From Andrena cerasifolii (lineage: Eukaryota; Arthropoda; Insecta; Hymenoptera; Andrenidae), in the NCBI RefSeq assembly GCF_050908995.1, contig NC_135130.1, positions 9,355,001 to 9,419,000 of the forward strand: 64,000 nucleotides of DNA, in the 5' to 3' direction. Numbering within the stretch: position 1 is the stretch's first letter; each line of letters opens with the position of its first letter. A program made the position numbers and the translations under genes. The notes under the pieces were generated by a model, which worked only from the letters and a program-made list of their open reading frames with translations, had not been told where the DNA came from and ran no database searches. Positions 46,432 through 59,432 of this stretch are shown piece by piece.

Positions 46432-47931
46432 GGCCTCAACACCTTCCGATAAGCCCCATCTTCGTACTCGATTCACACGCCTGGACGCGGCTTGCTCTTC
46501 GAGTACTTTCGTTCTCGGCCGCTTCGAGGATCCCTGACTGAAAGGCGACGCGGGAATCAGCGCGGAAAGGGAAACAAGTTGGCCGACGATGGCGTCGCGT
46601 CACGTCGCGTCGGGTGTCTTACCGTGATTGTGCGGGGTTACGCGACGAGTGTAACGAGAGAATGGGTCGAGCGCATCCAAGTGTTTAAAGACTTCCTCTG
46701 ATGTGCATGCAATTAACGCGCTCGATGCGACTCGTTCTCGCAGCCACTGCTCCGTTGGGTACCGCGCTAATACCAAAGAAACGCGCACCGTGTTTGCCAA
46801 TATTTATAAACCTCCGATTAGTATCTTGTCACTTTTCGCGCGATAACGTTTAGAAATCGCGAGTAGGGTCCATTAAGACTTTGTAGTTGGTGCTAGATTA
46901 TGCGGTACATGCGGAATCGAATCAAATAAATATTCTATGTTCATGCGCAGTGCGCACTGTGCCAAAGCATCGTAATCAACCGGAATCTCCCGCTCTATCT
47001 TACGCAGGGAAGCGTACCTAGTATTTTATTTTTGTACAACGAATCTTCTCAAGCAGTTGTTTAAAAGCGTAATTCGATTCCACTGGAATTGAACGAAAGT
47101 TACTTTTTTTTTATGAATTCATAAGGTTCCCTCTCCAGGGAAGCAGCAATGTACTTTCTTAGTTCGTTGGCATTCAGTAGTATTTTAGAAGAATATTTGA
47201 TAAGAAGAAGAATTATCGTAGATGCGCATTGAGTTCGTTTTGTACCTACTTCTTACTTTTAATACTGTCGTATACTTTGAGAGATTGTCGTTCTGTAGCT
47301 TGGGTTACCTTTCATTTTTAGATAAAACACAAGTCGCCGAGCGGAGCGCGTTACTATTACCCACTGCAAGTAAGATCGACAATAAATCCTATCACTCAAA
47401 GTGTCTGTACAAATAATAAAAAACATATTTATGCTTAAAGATTTCACGACTCGATTTCAGGTAGAAGCATCCAATGGACAGTTTAAGTTGGAGAATTTAT
47501 GAGCACTGGGATTTTTCGAGAAACCTTATGTTTCGCGATAAGAGCTTCCTAAGTCCGCTAACTTGAAACACGTGAAATAGCGACGTGACACACTGGGCGG
47601 CGTGGCGCGGCGTTCTGGTCGATGTATTAATCATACACGTAAAATTTGCGATGACACACGTTCGATTCGCCGCGGCGCGCACCGCGATTTGGTGGCGATC
47701 GGGCGGCAAAGTAAGACAATAAATGACTCGTTCCCGTGCGGTTACGGCCAACTTATCACCGCGCAGCGATTAGATAAAGTCGCTCGGCGAGCGTTAGAGA
47801 CTTGTCATAGGTGCGAAAGAACGGCGAGGCGAGGCGTACTTGTGATTTTCGTGGCCGTGAGAGCGGAACGGAAGGAAGAAGAGCAGGAAGAGGCGAAAAA
47901 ATAGGCGAGCAGCTAGTGGGAAACGGCGGAG
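46432..47931. other. Intergenic region between EB genes 2 and 3
   Basis: 1.5 kb on the same-strand side of two tandem EB genes. The first part likely holds the 3' UTR of gene 2. CpG-rich text at 47590-47930 (e.g. GGCGGCGTGGCGCGGCG) precedes the first exon of gene 3 and looks like its promoter and 5' UTR. Open frames here are spurious by composition. Confidence 0.5.
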
Positions 47932-50900
47932 ATGGCGGGCTTTGTGGATCGTCTCCCGATGGGAGGTATTGCGCTGTCGATCGGCCTCTGGTTCTTCGTG
48001 CGGAGTGCAGTCGTCGCCGCGCACGGACAGCACGAGCATCTGCTCCGTAGACGTAAGAGTGTATCCTCGTTTTATTCGTTATACCGCTCTTTCCTGCTCC
48101 TTGTATCATCCGAGGTGAAATGCTGTCGTGTCGGTTCACAGTTCTCCATAGTTTCCAATCGGAATAAACTTGTGCTTCGATAACGCCGGCCGCGATCAAC
48201 TTTAGGCCTCGCAGTAACAAAACGCGTGGAGTTTCGGTAGGTCATTGCTTGGACGGATAAGTGGGAATGTTTTTTTTAAAAGCTGCGCTACAAGTTCCTT
48301 CTCTTTTGAAACTAATCCCTTGGCGTAAACGGAAGGCGAAGCACAATACCCGCCGACAAATAGAAACAGAGTTAACGACCTCAACGAAACGCGCGTCAAT
48401 CGCGACTAATTAACCGTTCGGGAATCAACGTCGCGTCCGAAAGGAAAATTAGGCATTAATCAGTCCGGGCCGCGTCGCCTTCGATAAGATCTCGTGAACC
48501 CTGGGCGAGTGAATTTACAAGGGAAAAGTCCTGAGCAGATTCGTTCCTTCATGACCGCGCGATCCTTTCTTCAGTTTCGTGGGGAAACATAGGGAGGCCG
48601 CCGCGCCGGATCTACGCTACTGATTCTCACAGTTAGGTGAATGTCGGGTTGGAACCGCACATAATTAAAGAACAAGGGAGATCGTTCCCTGCTAGCGAAG
48701 TCTGATATTTTCGGTCTAACGTTCTGTTCTCGCGGCAGGGATTGCGGCATACGCCTGGAACAAAGCTTCCCATTGCGCAGAGCCCATTATGAAGTCGCAG
48801 GCGACGTGAAAACAATGCTGGGCACTTAACCCTCCGAAACGAACGACAAAATCTGTCGCTACACAATCGATGCGATGTGGGGGGGGGGGGGACTGGACGG
48901 CACGAGGTCGCGATAAACTTAATTAAACATCTTGCCTTAGACCTTGCACGCTGCACACGCTTCGGGCATATCGTAGATCAAGCGTCCCGCAATTAGAAAA
49001 AGTTGCTACAAAGTTGGAAGGAACGTTCGAGTAAACAGTGTTATCGGATCCGTTCGGAATACCTGGTAACGCGTGACAGTTGCGCAACGATTCACGAGCG
49101 ACATCGGTTTCTTAAATTTACTCTCCTTAAGAATCGGAGGTGACGCGAGAAAATCACTGCCAATCGTGCAGGAATAATTGGGAGTAACGCGTACGTACAC
49201 AAGCAGTGCCAGCAATGAATAATTCAAATTGTTGGAATCGCTTCCGCTGACAATGAGAGATCGATTCAGCACTTGCCACTTGTCAATAACAATTTATGTT
49301 TTATGCTAACCGACACCGAATCCGATCACTGTTAGGATCGCAGCTACTGTCCGCGCGCTTGATCGATGACTATCATCTCCGCGTCGCTCGGTTTGTTTCG
49401 ACAACTGCGCGTACCATCGCGGGGGAAACAAAATTCTAGCGATGCGACGATAGATCCGATACCGTTTGGCGTGGGTGTATACCGTTGCCTCGCTCGAGCA
49501 ATTAAGCTTATTATTGTTTGGCGATTCGTCCGCGTTGAAATCTCCGGAGCTCGTCTTTTGGTGTCGCGGACGTTAATGTTACGTTAGAGCGCGATGCGTA
49601 ACAAAGGTTTCTGTGTTTGTATGCGCGCATACCAGATTTGTTGCGTAACAGACCGAAACTGTGGAATCGGAGCACGCTAAGCTCGCTCATCGATCGGTAA
49701 CCTTCGAGCCCAGAGTCGGGAGTCGAGAGCGGCACTAAAGCCATCACCACCGACGCGTCGCCTCTGCTTCCAGGATCACAGCAATCGCGTGGGAATATTT
49801 ATAAAAAGAACCGTTACCGTATAATAGGTAGGTTGTTCGGCGAAAGATGTGGAAGAGGAGTCTATGACTGTTATTTGTCCCGAAGCAGAGTGCGGGTAGA
49901 ATTAGTAACGGCGCGGCGCGAAAACACACCCGTCTAATTAAAGTTAAACACGATCAAGGATCCACGGCTAGACTAGCGTTTTAGCGGGCAATCGTCACCG
50001 ATAACACCATGCAACCTGTTACGCTGCTGCGGTAGAACACTGGTTGGAAGCAATTTAATTCGGCCACCGTTCGCGGACAAACGAAATGAATTGTACAAAG
50101 TAATTCTACGGGACAGATGGAACGGCCCAATGTTGATTAAAAGAGGGCCGAGCATCGCATCGTGATAGGGATAGTTAATTGGGACATTATCCAGCCCCGT
50201 TTAACCCAATTCGGCTGGCGATCGATAAAACGCCGGCACCTGGCGCCTGTAACAATGGCAACGATTCGCTTTCACGAATAGCCACCTACTGTTCCGCCGA
50301 GATTCGAGGGGTTCCTGTTCCACGGTGGCTGCGCTAAGTCATCAGAAGCGCGCGTACGTGTGACGCTCGGAGATCACCGAAGGCGCGCTGCAAGAAACGC
50401 GGGTCCGAGGAGACCCGCCAAGATTCGCTCGCCCGAGTGTGACTGGAACAATGCCGTCGAATCTGACGTGATGCATGACAATAGACAGCGGCTTCTTCGT
50501 GATTGTGCGGGCAGAGTTTGGTTGCGCAACGCGGCCGGGGGACACGCGGCAGGCTTGTGAGGCTGTAAGTGTTTCGTAAGGGAACGTTTCGGCGCGGCTG
50601 AATGGCCAGTGGACAGCCAGCGAACGTTGCTTGTTTGGAGCGGGAATGACAGCCACCCGATCCGGGCTGATGGAACGCCGGGAAGACGTTCCAGCTCCAG
50701 CGGCAGTGCGAGGATGACGCCTACCAGGACGGTGGCCGGGTTCTCGAGGCTGCTGGTCCTCGTGCCTGTCACCGTCTGCGCCACTATCTCCTACGTCAAC
50801 CAACAACTGCCGCGATGCAGCGATCGAACACCACCCCCTCGTACGTATGCGACCGGGCCCCCTTGTATTTCCTATATGCCTACCGTTTCGATCGAGTCGA

Positions 50901-53316
50901 GGGTTTGATCGCGTTGCGCTTGTAAACCGAGGAGGAGGCATCGAGCCAACTTCGCCGGCTTTTAGTCGTCGCGATCACTTTTCATGCAGCGCTAAGCAAC
51001 TCAGCTTTTACCGGCGCAAGCGAAGTCTAATGAATTGGAAACCCGCGATACCGACCACGACACAGAGAATTAACAAACATTTCTTGTACCTTTCGACCAG
51101 AAAGTTTGCCTGCTCGGGCAAGTAGCGAAACAACCAGTTTCATTTCAATGTCTCCAGCTGCTATTAACATGTGAACGGCACTTTTTCAGAAACCTTGGCG
51201 AAGTGCCGGTACGACGACGACTGTATGAAGAATGCCTACTGTTGGAACCAGGAGGCCTGCTTGTGCAAAGACAATTACATCGTCTATAAAAATCGCACGC
51301 ACGTGGAGTGCTTAAAAGGTAGGCAGGGCATAATAGATGGGTGACGATTCAATTATCTAATCTACGCTCTTGTACTCCCTTTTATTCTATCAGCGATCTG
51401 ACCTCGCCCTTTCGCGACGTCTCGTCTGTGCGGGCCACAGTTCCCCGGCAGTAATTTCCTCGTTAAATCCTTTCCCCTGATCCGAACCGGTATCGATTCG
51501 CAAAGTCAAACTTATGTACGCGACGAAGGTCGGAGACCTGGCTTACGAAATAATTAGTCGAATATACTTGCCCTTTTGAGGAAGGAATAGAAGCGAGCCG
51601 CGCTCCAGAAAAGTTGCTCTGATTAATCATCGTACTCGGTGACTTAGGATCGGTGTCGCCGACCTCGGGAACGTGATTCCACCGAGATCTTCCTTCGTCT
51701 GTATTCCTAGCCGTCCCTTTCTCACGGTCTCCCGCCACGTGGAGCGTGTCGCTGATCGTGCTCGTCGATCCGACGAAAATTAACCATATTCCTCGGGAAT
51801 TCTCGCGCAAAACTCGCTGCTGGAAAGCACGAAATAATGAGTGGCCCAAAGACTTTTCGTCCACGCAGATTACTGTTGCATAAAGAGGGGTAAATCTGTT
51901 GGCAGTGGCAAACGCTATCGGAGACCCCTGCGAAGCGGACATTCAGTGTCGCGTGACCTTCGCTCCCTACTCGGAGTGTCGACAAAATATCTGCCAGTGT
52001 TCCGACGGCTCTCACTACGAGGAGGGAAGGTGTTACGAGTCTGTCGGTGAGTGTACTTTGCTTCCTGCAGAATGCTCGCGTTTCCTGCAACGCTGCCCGC
52101 ACTGCAATTATCCTATTCGCGGACCCTCCCAGCTCCCTCAGCCAAGCAAACAAGCAAAACATGCTTCTAACGCTATTTAGCGCTCCTTTGGCGGGGAACA
52201 CCTTCTTCGTCGCTACCAACTCCACTTGAAATGGGGTTTAATTGAAATTCCTGAACTAACTGTAATCCATCGTACTTTCGGAGCCACGAGACGCTCCCGA
52301 CAAATCGGACAGGTGTAACCAGGACTTTGGTTTTCAGGTCTGGGCGAGGGATGCCAGTCGAATCGGAACTGCTACATCAAAGACAGCTACTGCGTGACCG
52401 GATTTTGCGCCTGCACTTTGAGATATCACCCGAACCCCCGCAACGACGGCTGTATACCGAGTGCTGGTAGACCTTTTCATCTTACGTACCTTGCTCTTTT
52501 ATATCTAGAGAATTGTTCGGTGCCCTTTTACCAAGAGTCGCGAAAAGCCATGTTCGAATAAGAAACACGAGCAGAATCTATATGAGTTGTATGGTTTGGC
52601 AGAGCTGGGCGACAACTGCTCCCACGACTACGAATGCGTCGCGAAGGACTCGAGGTGCATCGATGTCTGCTCGTGCAAAGTGGATCACGTGATGTCGAGC
52701 GACGGTAAGCGGTGTCTGAAAGCTGCCAATTCCGTGGGGGAACCGTGTCAAGAGGACTCTCAATGCCAGCTATTCCTGAAAGACACCAAGTGCGGGCCTA
52801 ATGGCAGATGCAGCTGTGTCGAGAATTTTCATCAGCGTGGCTCCATTTGCCTAAAGGATATCAGTGAGCATTATACCTGCGGCGGGGTTGCTACGCTGTA
52901 TGAGAAAATAAATTCGATTAACCGCGAGTTGCCTTTCAGTGTTGAACCAATGGTGTCAAAGCCATAAGGAGTGCGTCACTGAAACCTTCCGAGACTCCAT
53001 TTCCACCGAAGTAATGAACGTTGACTGCACGAATGGTACGTTCTTGACGAAATTATTTAAAAAGGAAATTAGAATGAGAATATTTTTCTTAGGTATCTGC
53101 AGCTGCGCCAAGGATTACATTATGACGGAGGAGTTGCACGACTGCATTCGATACAGCGACAACGGTAATCCCTTTATACCCTTTCGTTTTCGATAGAGAT
53201 CTTTCATAGGACCGTACTAATTCCGTCTATTTGCAGGCGCCGCATCCGCATCACTCTGGAGGCAAGTTTCCCGAGCCCTTTCTTTATCGCTTCTTGCGAC
53301 CCTCTCGATGCTATGA
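47932..53316 (+). CDS. EB-module protein 3 (secreted or GPI-anchored, Cys-rich)
   Basis: Eight exons, 47932-48052, 51190-51318, 51906-52046, 52338-52466, 52603-52863, 52940-53035, 53093-53164 and 53237-53316, join to 1029 bases and 342 residues. Exon 1 gives a signal segment (GGIALSIGLWFFVRSAVVAA). Then come EB modules such as CRYDDDCMKNAYC, CEADIQCRVTFAPYSEC, CQSNRNCYIKDSYC and CQEDSQCQLFLKDTKC. The 261-base exon holds two modules, while 52940-53035 plus 53093-53164 split one module. The last exon is a short hydrophobic tail (LSLSLLATLSML). All introns are phase 1. The first intron is 3.1 kb and contains a possible alternative first exon at 50714. Function unknown. Confidence 0.8.
48879..48891. 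repeat. G13 homopolymer
   Basis: Thirteen consecutive G residues lie inside the long first intron of EB gene 3. It is slippage-prone and a likely site of sequencing-length error; there is no evidence of function. Confidence 0.9.
50714..50840 (+). CDS. Possible alternative first exon of EB gene 3
   Basis: An ATG at 50714 opens 42 codons plus one base and ends at a donor (CCCTC then GTACGT). Its phase therefore fits the 51190 acceptor just as exon 1 does. The peptide has a hydrophobic core (LLVLVPVTVCATISYV) that could be a signal peptide. The region around it is CpG-rich. This would give a second promoter for the same modules. It could also be a chance frame in GC-rich DNA. Confidence 0.4.
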
Positions 53317-53819
53317 CCACGGCGCGATTATATACCACTAGGACTCGTTAAATCATATTTCGAACTTTATCAAACTGCAACTTCGTGGTTGTACTTAAAG
53401 AAATTAATTTCGAAGCATTGTAAATACGTCACGTCAGCGCAAGAATGCACCCCTACCAAAGACAGAGCCCATAATTCTTCGTACATTAACGACGAGTTAA
53501 TTTATATTAATTTACGAACTTACAATAATATTTTACAGCATAGCTTGAGCTTGCCAACCGCTATAAATAAGATCGCTTAGCTACATACATACATTTCGCA
53601 TCATGGATAAGATATTGTCATTTATCGATAATCAATACGCATGTAACCATTTCCGTCGGCGCCGTAACGTCGTTTCAGCGAACGGTTTTTAAATAATTTC
53701 TATGGAAATATACACGGCGACGTGAAAGCTACAGCAAACCGCAGGTTGTCTCGGCTGCCTCTTCCATCTGTATGTATGATTCTTTTAAAAGGAAAATGCT
53801 TCCCAAGTTCTGCTAACTT
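53317..53819. other. Convergent 3' region of EB gene 3 and GMC oxidoreductase
   Basis: About 500 bases lie between two facing stop codons. The sequence is AT-rich and probably contains both 3' UTRs. A CATACATACAT microrepeat lies near 53583. No coding frame was supported. Confidence 0.55.
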
Positions 53820-56423
53820 TCAAGGAAACAAGGCTCCACGCTCGGGGCTCAACAGTTTCCAGTCTTCTTTGATCATATCCGCGGCCTTTTCAGCGATCAT
53901 ATAAACCGGCGCATTCGTATGGCCAGCTATTAAGGTCGGGATTATACTGGCATCCACGACTCTTAGACCGTTGATCCCGTGCACTCGTAACCTGTGGTCC
54001 ACCACACCCGAGTTCTTCCTCGTACCCATCTTGCACGTGCCTGCGAAATGACCCAGGGTCGTGCTCACGTGCCGGGCAACGCAAGACCAGTACGGATCGC
54101 TACCAAACGAGGCACGCTTGCATCCTGGAAACGCCACTGGCAACAGCGTTGCGTTATAACGCTTAAACGCTCTGGTGGATGCAATGTCTATGGCCTGCAG
54201 AAGCAATGGAAAATTAATCGAGAATTAATTGGAAAAGTGACGAAACCAGTTTGGGCAAAGGAAAATACTTTGCAGACCGAATCTATCTGGCAGTAACAAG
54301 TGCGATTTAGAAATACCAGATAAATTGCCGAAGATAGCCACCTTTTTAATGCCCCGAACAATGGTTCCGAGATCGTCCTCGTGGTCATAGTAATTTATAT
54401 GAAAAATCGGTCGGTGGTGTGGATTGGAGGTCTTCAAGGTGACTCGTCCCCTACTTTTTGGCTGCAGTAGTATCGGGACTATAGAGAAGGCATCGAAACC
54501 TTCGTAGCCAGTGAAAACTTCTCTATAAAATTCATCGGATAAACCGAGAAGCCCTCTGTAACTGCCCGATACGTCTCCAGTTAGCGCACTTATTCCGAGA
54601 ACTAATTCAATATCGGGAATCTTCGTCTCTCTCGTTTTGTCTGGAGTCGAGTTAAGAAACGACTTCAAGTAGTTTCTGTTCACAACGATGGAAGATACAT
54701 TTGGCGGGGATGAAACTGAAAAATGAAAGTATATACATCTCGTTTGTTAATCATCGATTCGCGTTACTCGTTGCCAGAACAGATTTATCTTACCTTGATT
54801 ATAAGCATATCCTTTCGTATCCTGCCTCTCTGGATAGTCTTCTTTGGTGTCAACGAACGCTAGACATTCGGCCCCGCCGGGTACGGTCAGTGGACCTGTC
54901 CCTTTTACAAAGTAATCCAAGGTATTTACCAAATTCGAAGCGAGACGTGGTTCGACAATGGTCACGCTCTCGTTTACAAGAAAAGTCAACGCTGACATGC
55001 TAACGTGGTCCTGGAGATTATAACCGACCGGTAGATCCTCGATCACGTCGATATTCAAGGACTTTAAATGCTCTTTAGGCCCTACTCCAGACAGCATCAG
55101 CAGTTGCGGCGAATTCAGTGTACCTGCGCGGACGTAAATATGCAAATAAGGAAGAAGGCTAAACTCGCATCATCGTGGTTGCCGAACCCCTAAAGAATTC
55201 TGATTCGTTTGGATCACCTGCCGAGAGTATTACTTCCTTTCTGGCAGAAACGAAGAACTTTCTGTTGTTCTTAAGGAACTCCACGCCTGCGGCTGTTTTC
55301 GTCTGCGAGTCGATGACGATATTCGTTACTTTAGAGAATTTCGACAGATGAAAGTTCGCCCTGTCACGAATAGGCCTTAGAAACGCCTTATTGGCGCTGA
55401 CCCTGTGACCATTTCTCAGATGAACCTGTGCCGTCGAGAAGCCAATAAGTCTGTCGGTGTTATAATCGATTACATCATAACCCAGTTCCTTGCCGGCTCG
55501 GAGAAAACGTTCTCTGAGAGGAGAGGCGTACGGGGAAGTTGTAACGTCCAGGTATCCACCGTGACCATGGAATCTGATCAGAAACTTCGCGTCAATATGT
55601 ATAGGTATGTACATAGAAAAGGGGCATGTTCAAATTGGGACTAATTGAGCGTTCGAGGTTGATATGTGTTAATTCCTAATATGTGAAATAGTAGGTAACT
55701 AGGTATAGCGCAGATGCTCTTCAACGGTCGAGCTTCACGAATCACTACTTAGTTGATTCGCACGTTTTTCTACGATTACCTCGTGTTATCAAAGCCTACC
55801 TTACTTTTACTCATTCACTTTACTTTTCAAGCATAGAAACGGTACCTAACGTCTTGATCCAGCAGCTTGCAATTCTCCGACTTTATAAAGTAAGGCAAGA
55901 CGTCTCGATAACTCCAGCCGGGATTGCCTTGCGCGGCCCAACCATCGTAATCAAACGGCGATCCTCTGGAATATATCATGAAATTCACCACCGAGGTGCC
56001 GCCGACCGCTTTCCCGCCCGGCAAATTGCAACGGCCATCGTTCATCGACAAACAGTAACCACCTGTCCCATCGGCGTTCCGGGGCCCCGGCTCGCTCTTC
56101 TGCAGCCGAACGTAATCCGTGACGTGCAGAACGGGGGCTATCAGCGGTATGTCCGTGAGAAAAATCTCGTCTTTTCCCTCTTCCAAGAGTAACACGTCCC
56201 AGTTCGGATTTTCGGTGAGACGATTCGTCAGGACGGATCCAGCGGAACCGGCCCCGATCACGATGAAATCGTACTCCCTGGACGTGAGCGTCTCGTCTGG
56301 AACCAAATCGTCCGGCGTCGCCGGAAATCCAGAGAAGAAGTGGTATATCGTCTCGAAAATGCCGGGCGGCAGAACGCATTGCACGTGAGATAAGAATAAG
56401 GTGGTAGCTAACAATCTGAACAT
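53820..56423 (-). CDS. GMC oxidoreductase, glucose dehydrogenase [FAD, quinone]-like (secreted)
   Basis: This FAD-dependent alcohol or sugar dehydrogenase belongs to the GMC family, large in insects and involved in immunity, cuticle, ecdysone metabolism or glucose oxidation. Five exons in transcript order are 55846-56423, 55218-55573, 54794-55123, 54342-54715 and 53820-54194, giving 2013 bases and 670 residues. A signal peptide (LLATTLFLSHVQC) precedes the FAD-binding motif VIGAGSAGSVLTNRL. The second GMC signature SAGTLNSPQLLMLSGVG spans an intron. The catalytic His is in TLGHFAGTCKMG, and the C-terminal FAD contact is in GHTNAPVYMIAEKAADMI. The family is certain; the substrate and orthologue are not. 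The other GMC genes often clustered in insects are not in this window. Confidence 0.92.
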
Positions 56424-59264
56424 CGCGAAACTCGTGCGACTTTCAAGTTTATAACGCGTCGGTATTTTTCTTTGCAGATCTGACGAGGCAGCACTCGATT
56501 AAAACCACTCGTCACACTGTAACACTCGTAGCTGTGATACAGGCAAGACCCAGCGTAGAAATGATCCTCCGAGCACTAATTGTAAGCGGCCACTCGCTGG
56601 GCTCCGACTCAAATTTCTTTGCGCCTTCGCAGAAACTCGCGTGGACTCCCATTATCGTCGGCTCCCGCGAACTTTGTGACTCGGCATTCCGTATCGCAGG
56701 AGCGAAATCGGTCGATGCGTTCGACGTCTACCAGGGGAGACATCTGGAATTCTTGATTGCGTTTTATATGGTCAAGGTTCCCTGACGCAAGCCTAACGAA
56801 ACGGGTGTGCGGGACGAATGCCAATCACGAGATCTAGGTGCTTCGTGAAGGTATAAGACAAAGCCACTCCGAGTTAACGGGAACAATGAAACAGTCATGT
56901 ATCAATGTCAATGTCGAGTTCAGATTTGGGGGACCAGGTTCACTAGACAGTGGACTATTAGGGCGACTGGAGGATGGCTAACTAGCAGGTGGTTTTCTAC
57001 CTTTGTGCTGCCACTTTATATACCTAACGTTTCTCACACCATTTGTAAAAGCGCTTGGTCGCAATCTTCAAGTTATACACACACACGAAATTATGTCTGC
57101 CGAAATACGGAATATTGATGTCACTGATGGAAACCATATTTTTATGTAAATTTAGAAGCGAGTCCTCCTTTTTCCACGTGTAGTTGTGACGCAATAAATT
57201 CTACGCTATGTATCGCTTTCTTATAACGTTTCGATTTCGAGGAGACCGAAGCGGCGCGCGCTAATGTCGTTAGTTACTAAATACAAACGATTAGATCCTC
57301 GCGGCATGAACGGAATGATACGAAGGCGAAAGACAGCCATTAGCTCATCGATTAACACGTCGTTGCCAAGAAAAAATGTATGCCGGCTAAGAAAATCGCG
57401 CAGGAAAATGTCGATTCACTTTTCCACCGATTGCGCCGAGGTGCCATGCTCGATTTCGTACTGGGCACAGGTTCGCTTCGAATGCAGACTGATGAAAATG
57501 CGCTTCGCACGAACATTTATAGGTCGCGCAATTTCCAAGGTTGTGACAGTAAGAATCTCTGTAAAAGTAGGGCGTCGTCTCAGGAGAGGATTTCTCCAAA
57601 CGCATTTTGCTCAAGTAATACCAATGTGCATATCGATTTAAAGCATCAGGAGGCAAACAGTTTTTAACGATGAGGAATATCCGCGGAATGGATCGTGAGA
57701 ACGTCAGGTAAATGGGAGGCCGTTTAGCAGAATCCCACGCACATACGCACGTTATTTAGAGAACTTTTTGAGACACACTTTTCTCGAGTCAAATCGCGTT
57801 TTCCGCGATAAAGAAGTTTTGCAACCTGCATAGCTGGACAAAGTTATTTCGGGGCTTGAGAAATTTGAAATCGTTCGAGCTCGACAACAATCTCTACGAA
57901 TATCATAACACTGAAAGCCGGCGGGATGACGCAATCGCACAGTGGGCCGGATTCATTTATTTAGCGCCATTCGGGTATTTTTTCTAAGATATCGGAATGA
58001 AATTGACACCAAAAAATAGGATGAAATTATTCCTTTCTGACGATGTATAATATCATATTTTTGACATTTATTTTTTTTTCTTTTTTTGTTTTAACTTGAT
58101 TGTATTAAAAAAAATTAAAAACTGTTCATTTGGGACTTTATTTAATGCCGTTTTTAGTGGTTTAAATCGAATGTTTGGGAAGCTTTTCGTTTTCAAGTTA
58201 TAAGGAAAAATAAAAAATAAAGGAATTCAGCCAAATATCGTTTTGTTTAAATTGAAGACCAATCTTTTGCGCTAAACATCATGTTCTAATAGTAATTAAT
58301 GTAAACAATCTATTAAAAAATAAACAGTCAAGAAAATTGCGACGTTTTTTAAAATTGACAAGGAATATCTTTCAAGTCCCAACGAGTCTCATATTTTAGG
58401 AAGATGGAATCTTTTCAGTGCACCTTCCTCTATACAATCATGCAAGAATCATTTTCCACTTCGTTACATTTCTCAAAATGTTGAGCTGGACAAGACAATG
58501 TTCGGTCATTTTTCGATCACTTGTAGTATGATCGAGCCGTGTTTCATAAATAAACAGGTGATGTCAATAAAGAGGATATCTGGCGTAATACTGAGATTTA
58601 TTGTGTTTAGGACTATAGGTATTAGTCTGTATTGGCCCGTCTCGGTCAAGTCTCAAGGACAATCTGTCTGGCCGGCGTGTCGAGCCGATTCGACCAGCGT
58701 CGTGTTTCGTCGGTTGCCAGCGTGCACTGTTGCCACGAAAGAGGCGAATTCTTTTCGAGCTACGCTTCCAAGAAGCGTACAATGTTGTTGGGACGCAACA
58801 CCATATGCAGATCAGTTCTATATGTTTTATTTTACGACAAACGCTTCTCACCACTGTATATGTTTCTTAAATAATTAATACGCCTGTCTGTTCAATAAGC
58901 AAAAGTCTGAACAAAGGAAATTAATGTAATTACTAAAGGTTTTATTTACTATTCTAATAATTTGAAGATGCGACGCCTTCTTTCTGGTGGCGCCAACTAG
59001 CGGGTGTTACGGGAACCAAAGTTACGCGGGCTTTAATGGCGCGACGACGCACCAACGGGTCGAGTGAATTTATTTGTGAATTCCGAGTGTTAAGACTAGT
59101 TTAGTGTGTCACAACTGTTCTAAATTCGGTCGTCGTCACGTTTTACGTTTCCCTCCGCGATATTTTCACATCGGGTATCAATGACATCATCCAGAACGAC
59201 AGTTAACTTAACCTATGTAACGGCCGTTAGTGCGTGAGAAAGGCATGGAAATACTTTACAACTC
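56424..59264. other. Intergenic region, no supported gene
   Basis: The left edge should hold the GMC gene promoter. About 57960-58360 is AT-rich with long T and A runs and looks like decayed mobile-element DNA. A TGGTGGCGCCAACTAGCGGG block at about 58986 resembles the core of insect CTCF-type insulator sites, but one match is weak evidence. Frames on both strands resemble no known family. Confidence 0.5.
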
Positions 59265-59432
59265 ATGTTTCACTTTAACAATATTCCAAGCGTCCTCGCC
59301 AACGCTAACGCGAAAATCGCGAACGACGCCGAACGCGTACATAAAATCGTCAAGATCTGCGTTGAAAGAATCGGATTGTTGAACCCGCGAGTGACGAAGC
59401 ATTGCGAAGCGTCCGCTACAGAGATCCGTTAG
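59265..59432 (+). CDS. Possible small open reading frame, 55 residues
   Basis: An ATG at 59265 opens 55 codons to TAG at 59430. The peptide starts MFHFNNIPSVLANANAKIAN and continues with a plausible amphipathic helix (AERVHKIVKICVERIGLL). A second ATG at 59245 lies in another frame. I recognise no family. It may be an upstream frame in a 5' UTR of the gene suggested by the CpG-rich region to the right, or chance. Confidence 0.2.
   Translation: MFHFNNIPSVLANANAKIANDAERVHKIVKICVERIGLLNPRVTKHCEASATEIR

Noticed and set aside
47756..48220. Arg/Pro/Ser-rich minus-strand frame of 154 residues
   Set aside because: It lies opposite the CpG-rich promoter and first exon of EB gene 3, and its composition explains the open frame.
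50342..50941. 199-residue minus-strand frame
   Set aside because: It is GC-rich and low-complexity, lies opposite the possible alternative exon, and has no recognisable domain.
56534..56824. Opposed frames upstream of the GMC gene
   Set aside because: They overlap each other on both strands in a promoter-like region and match no family.
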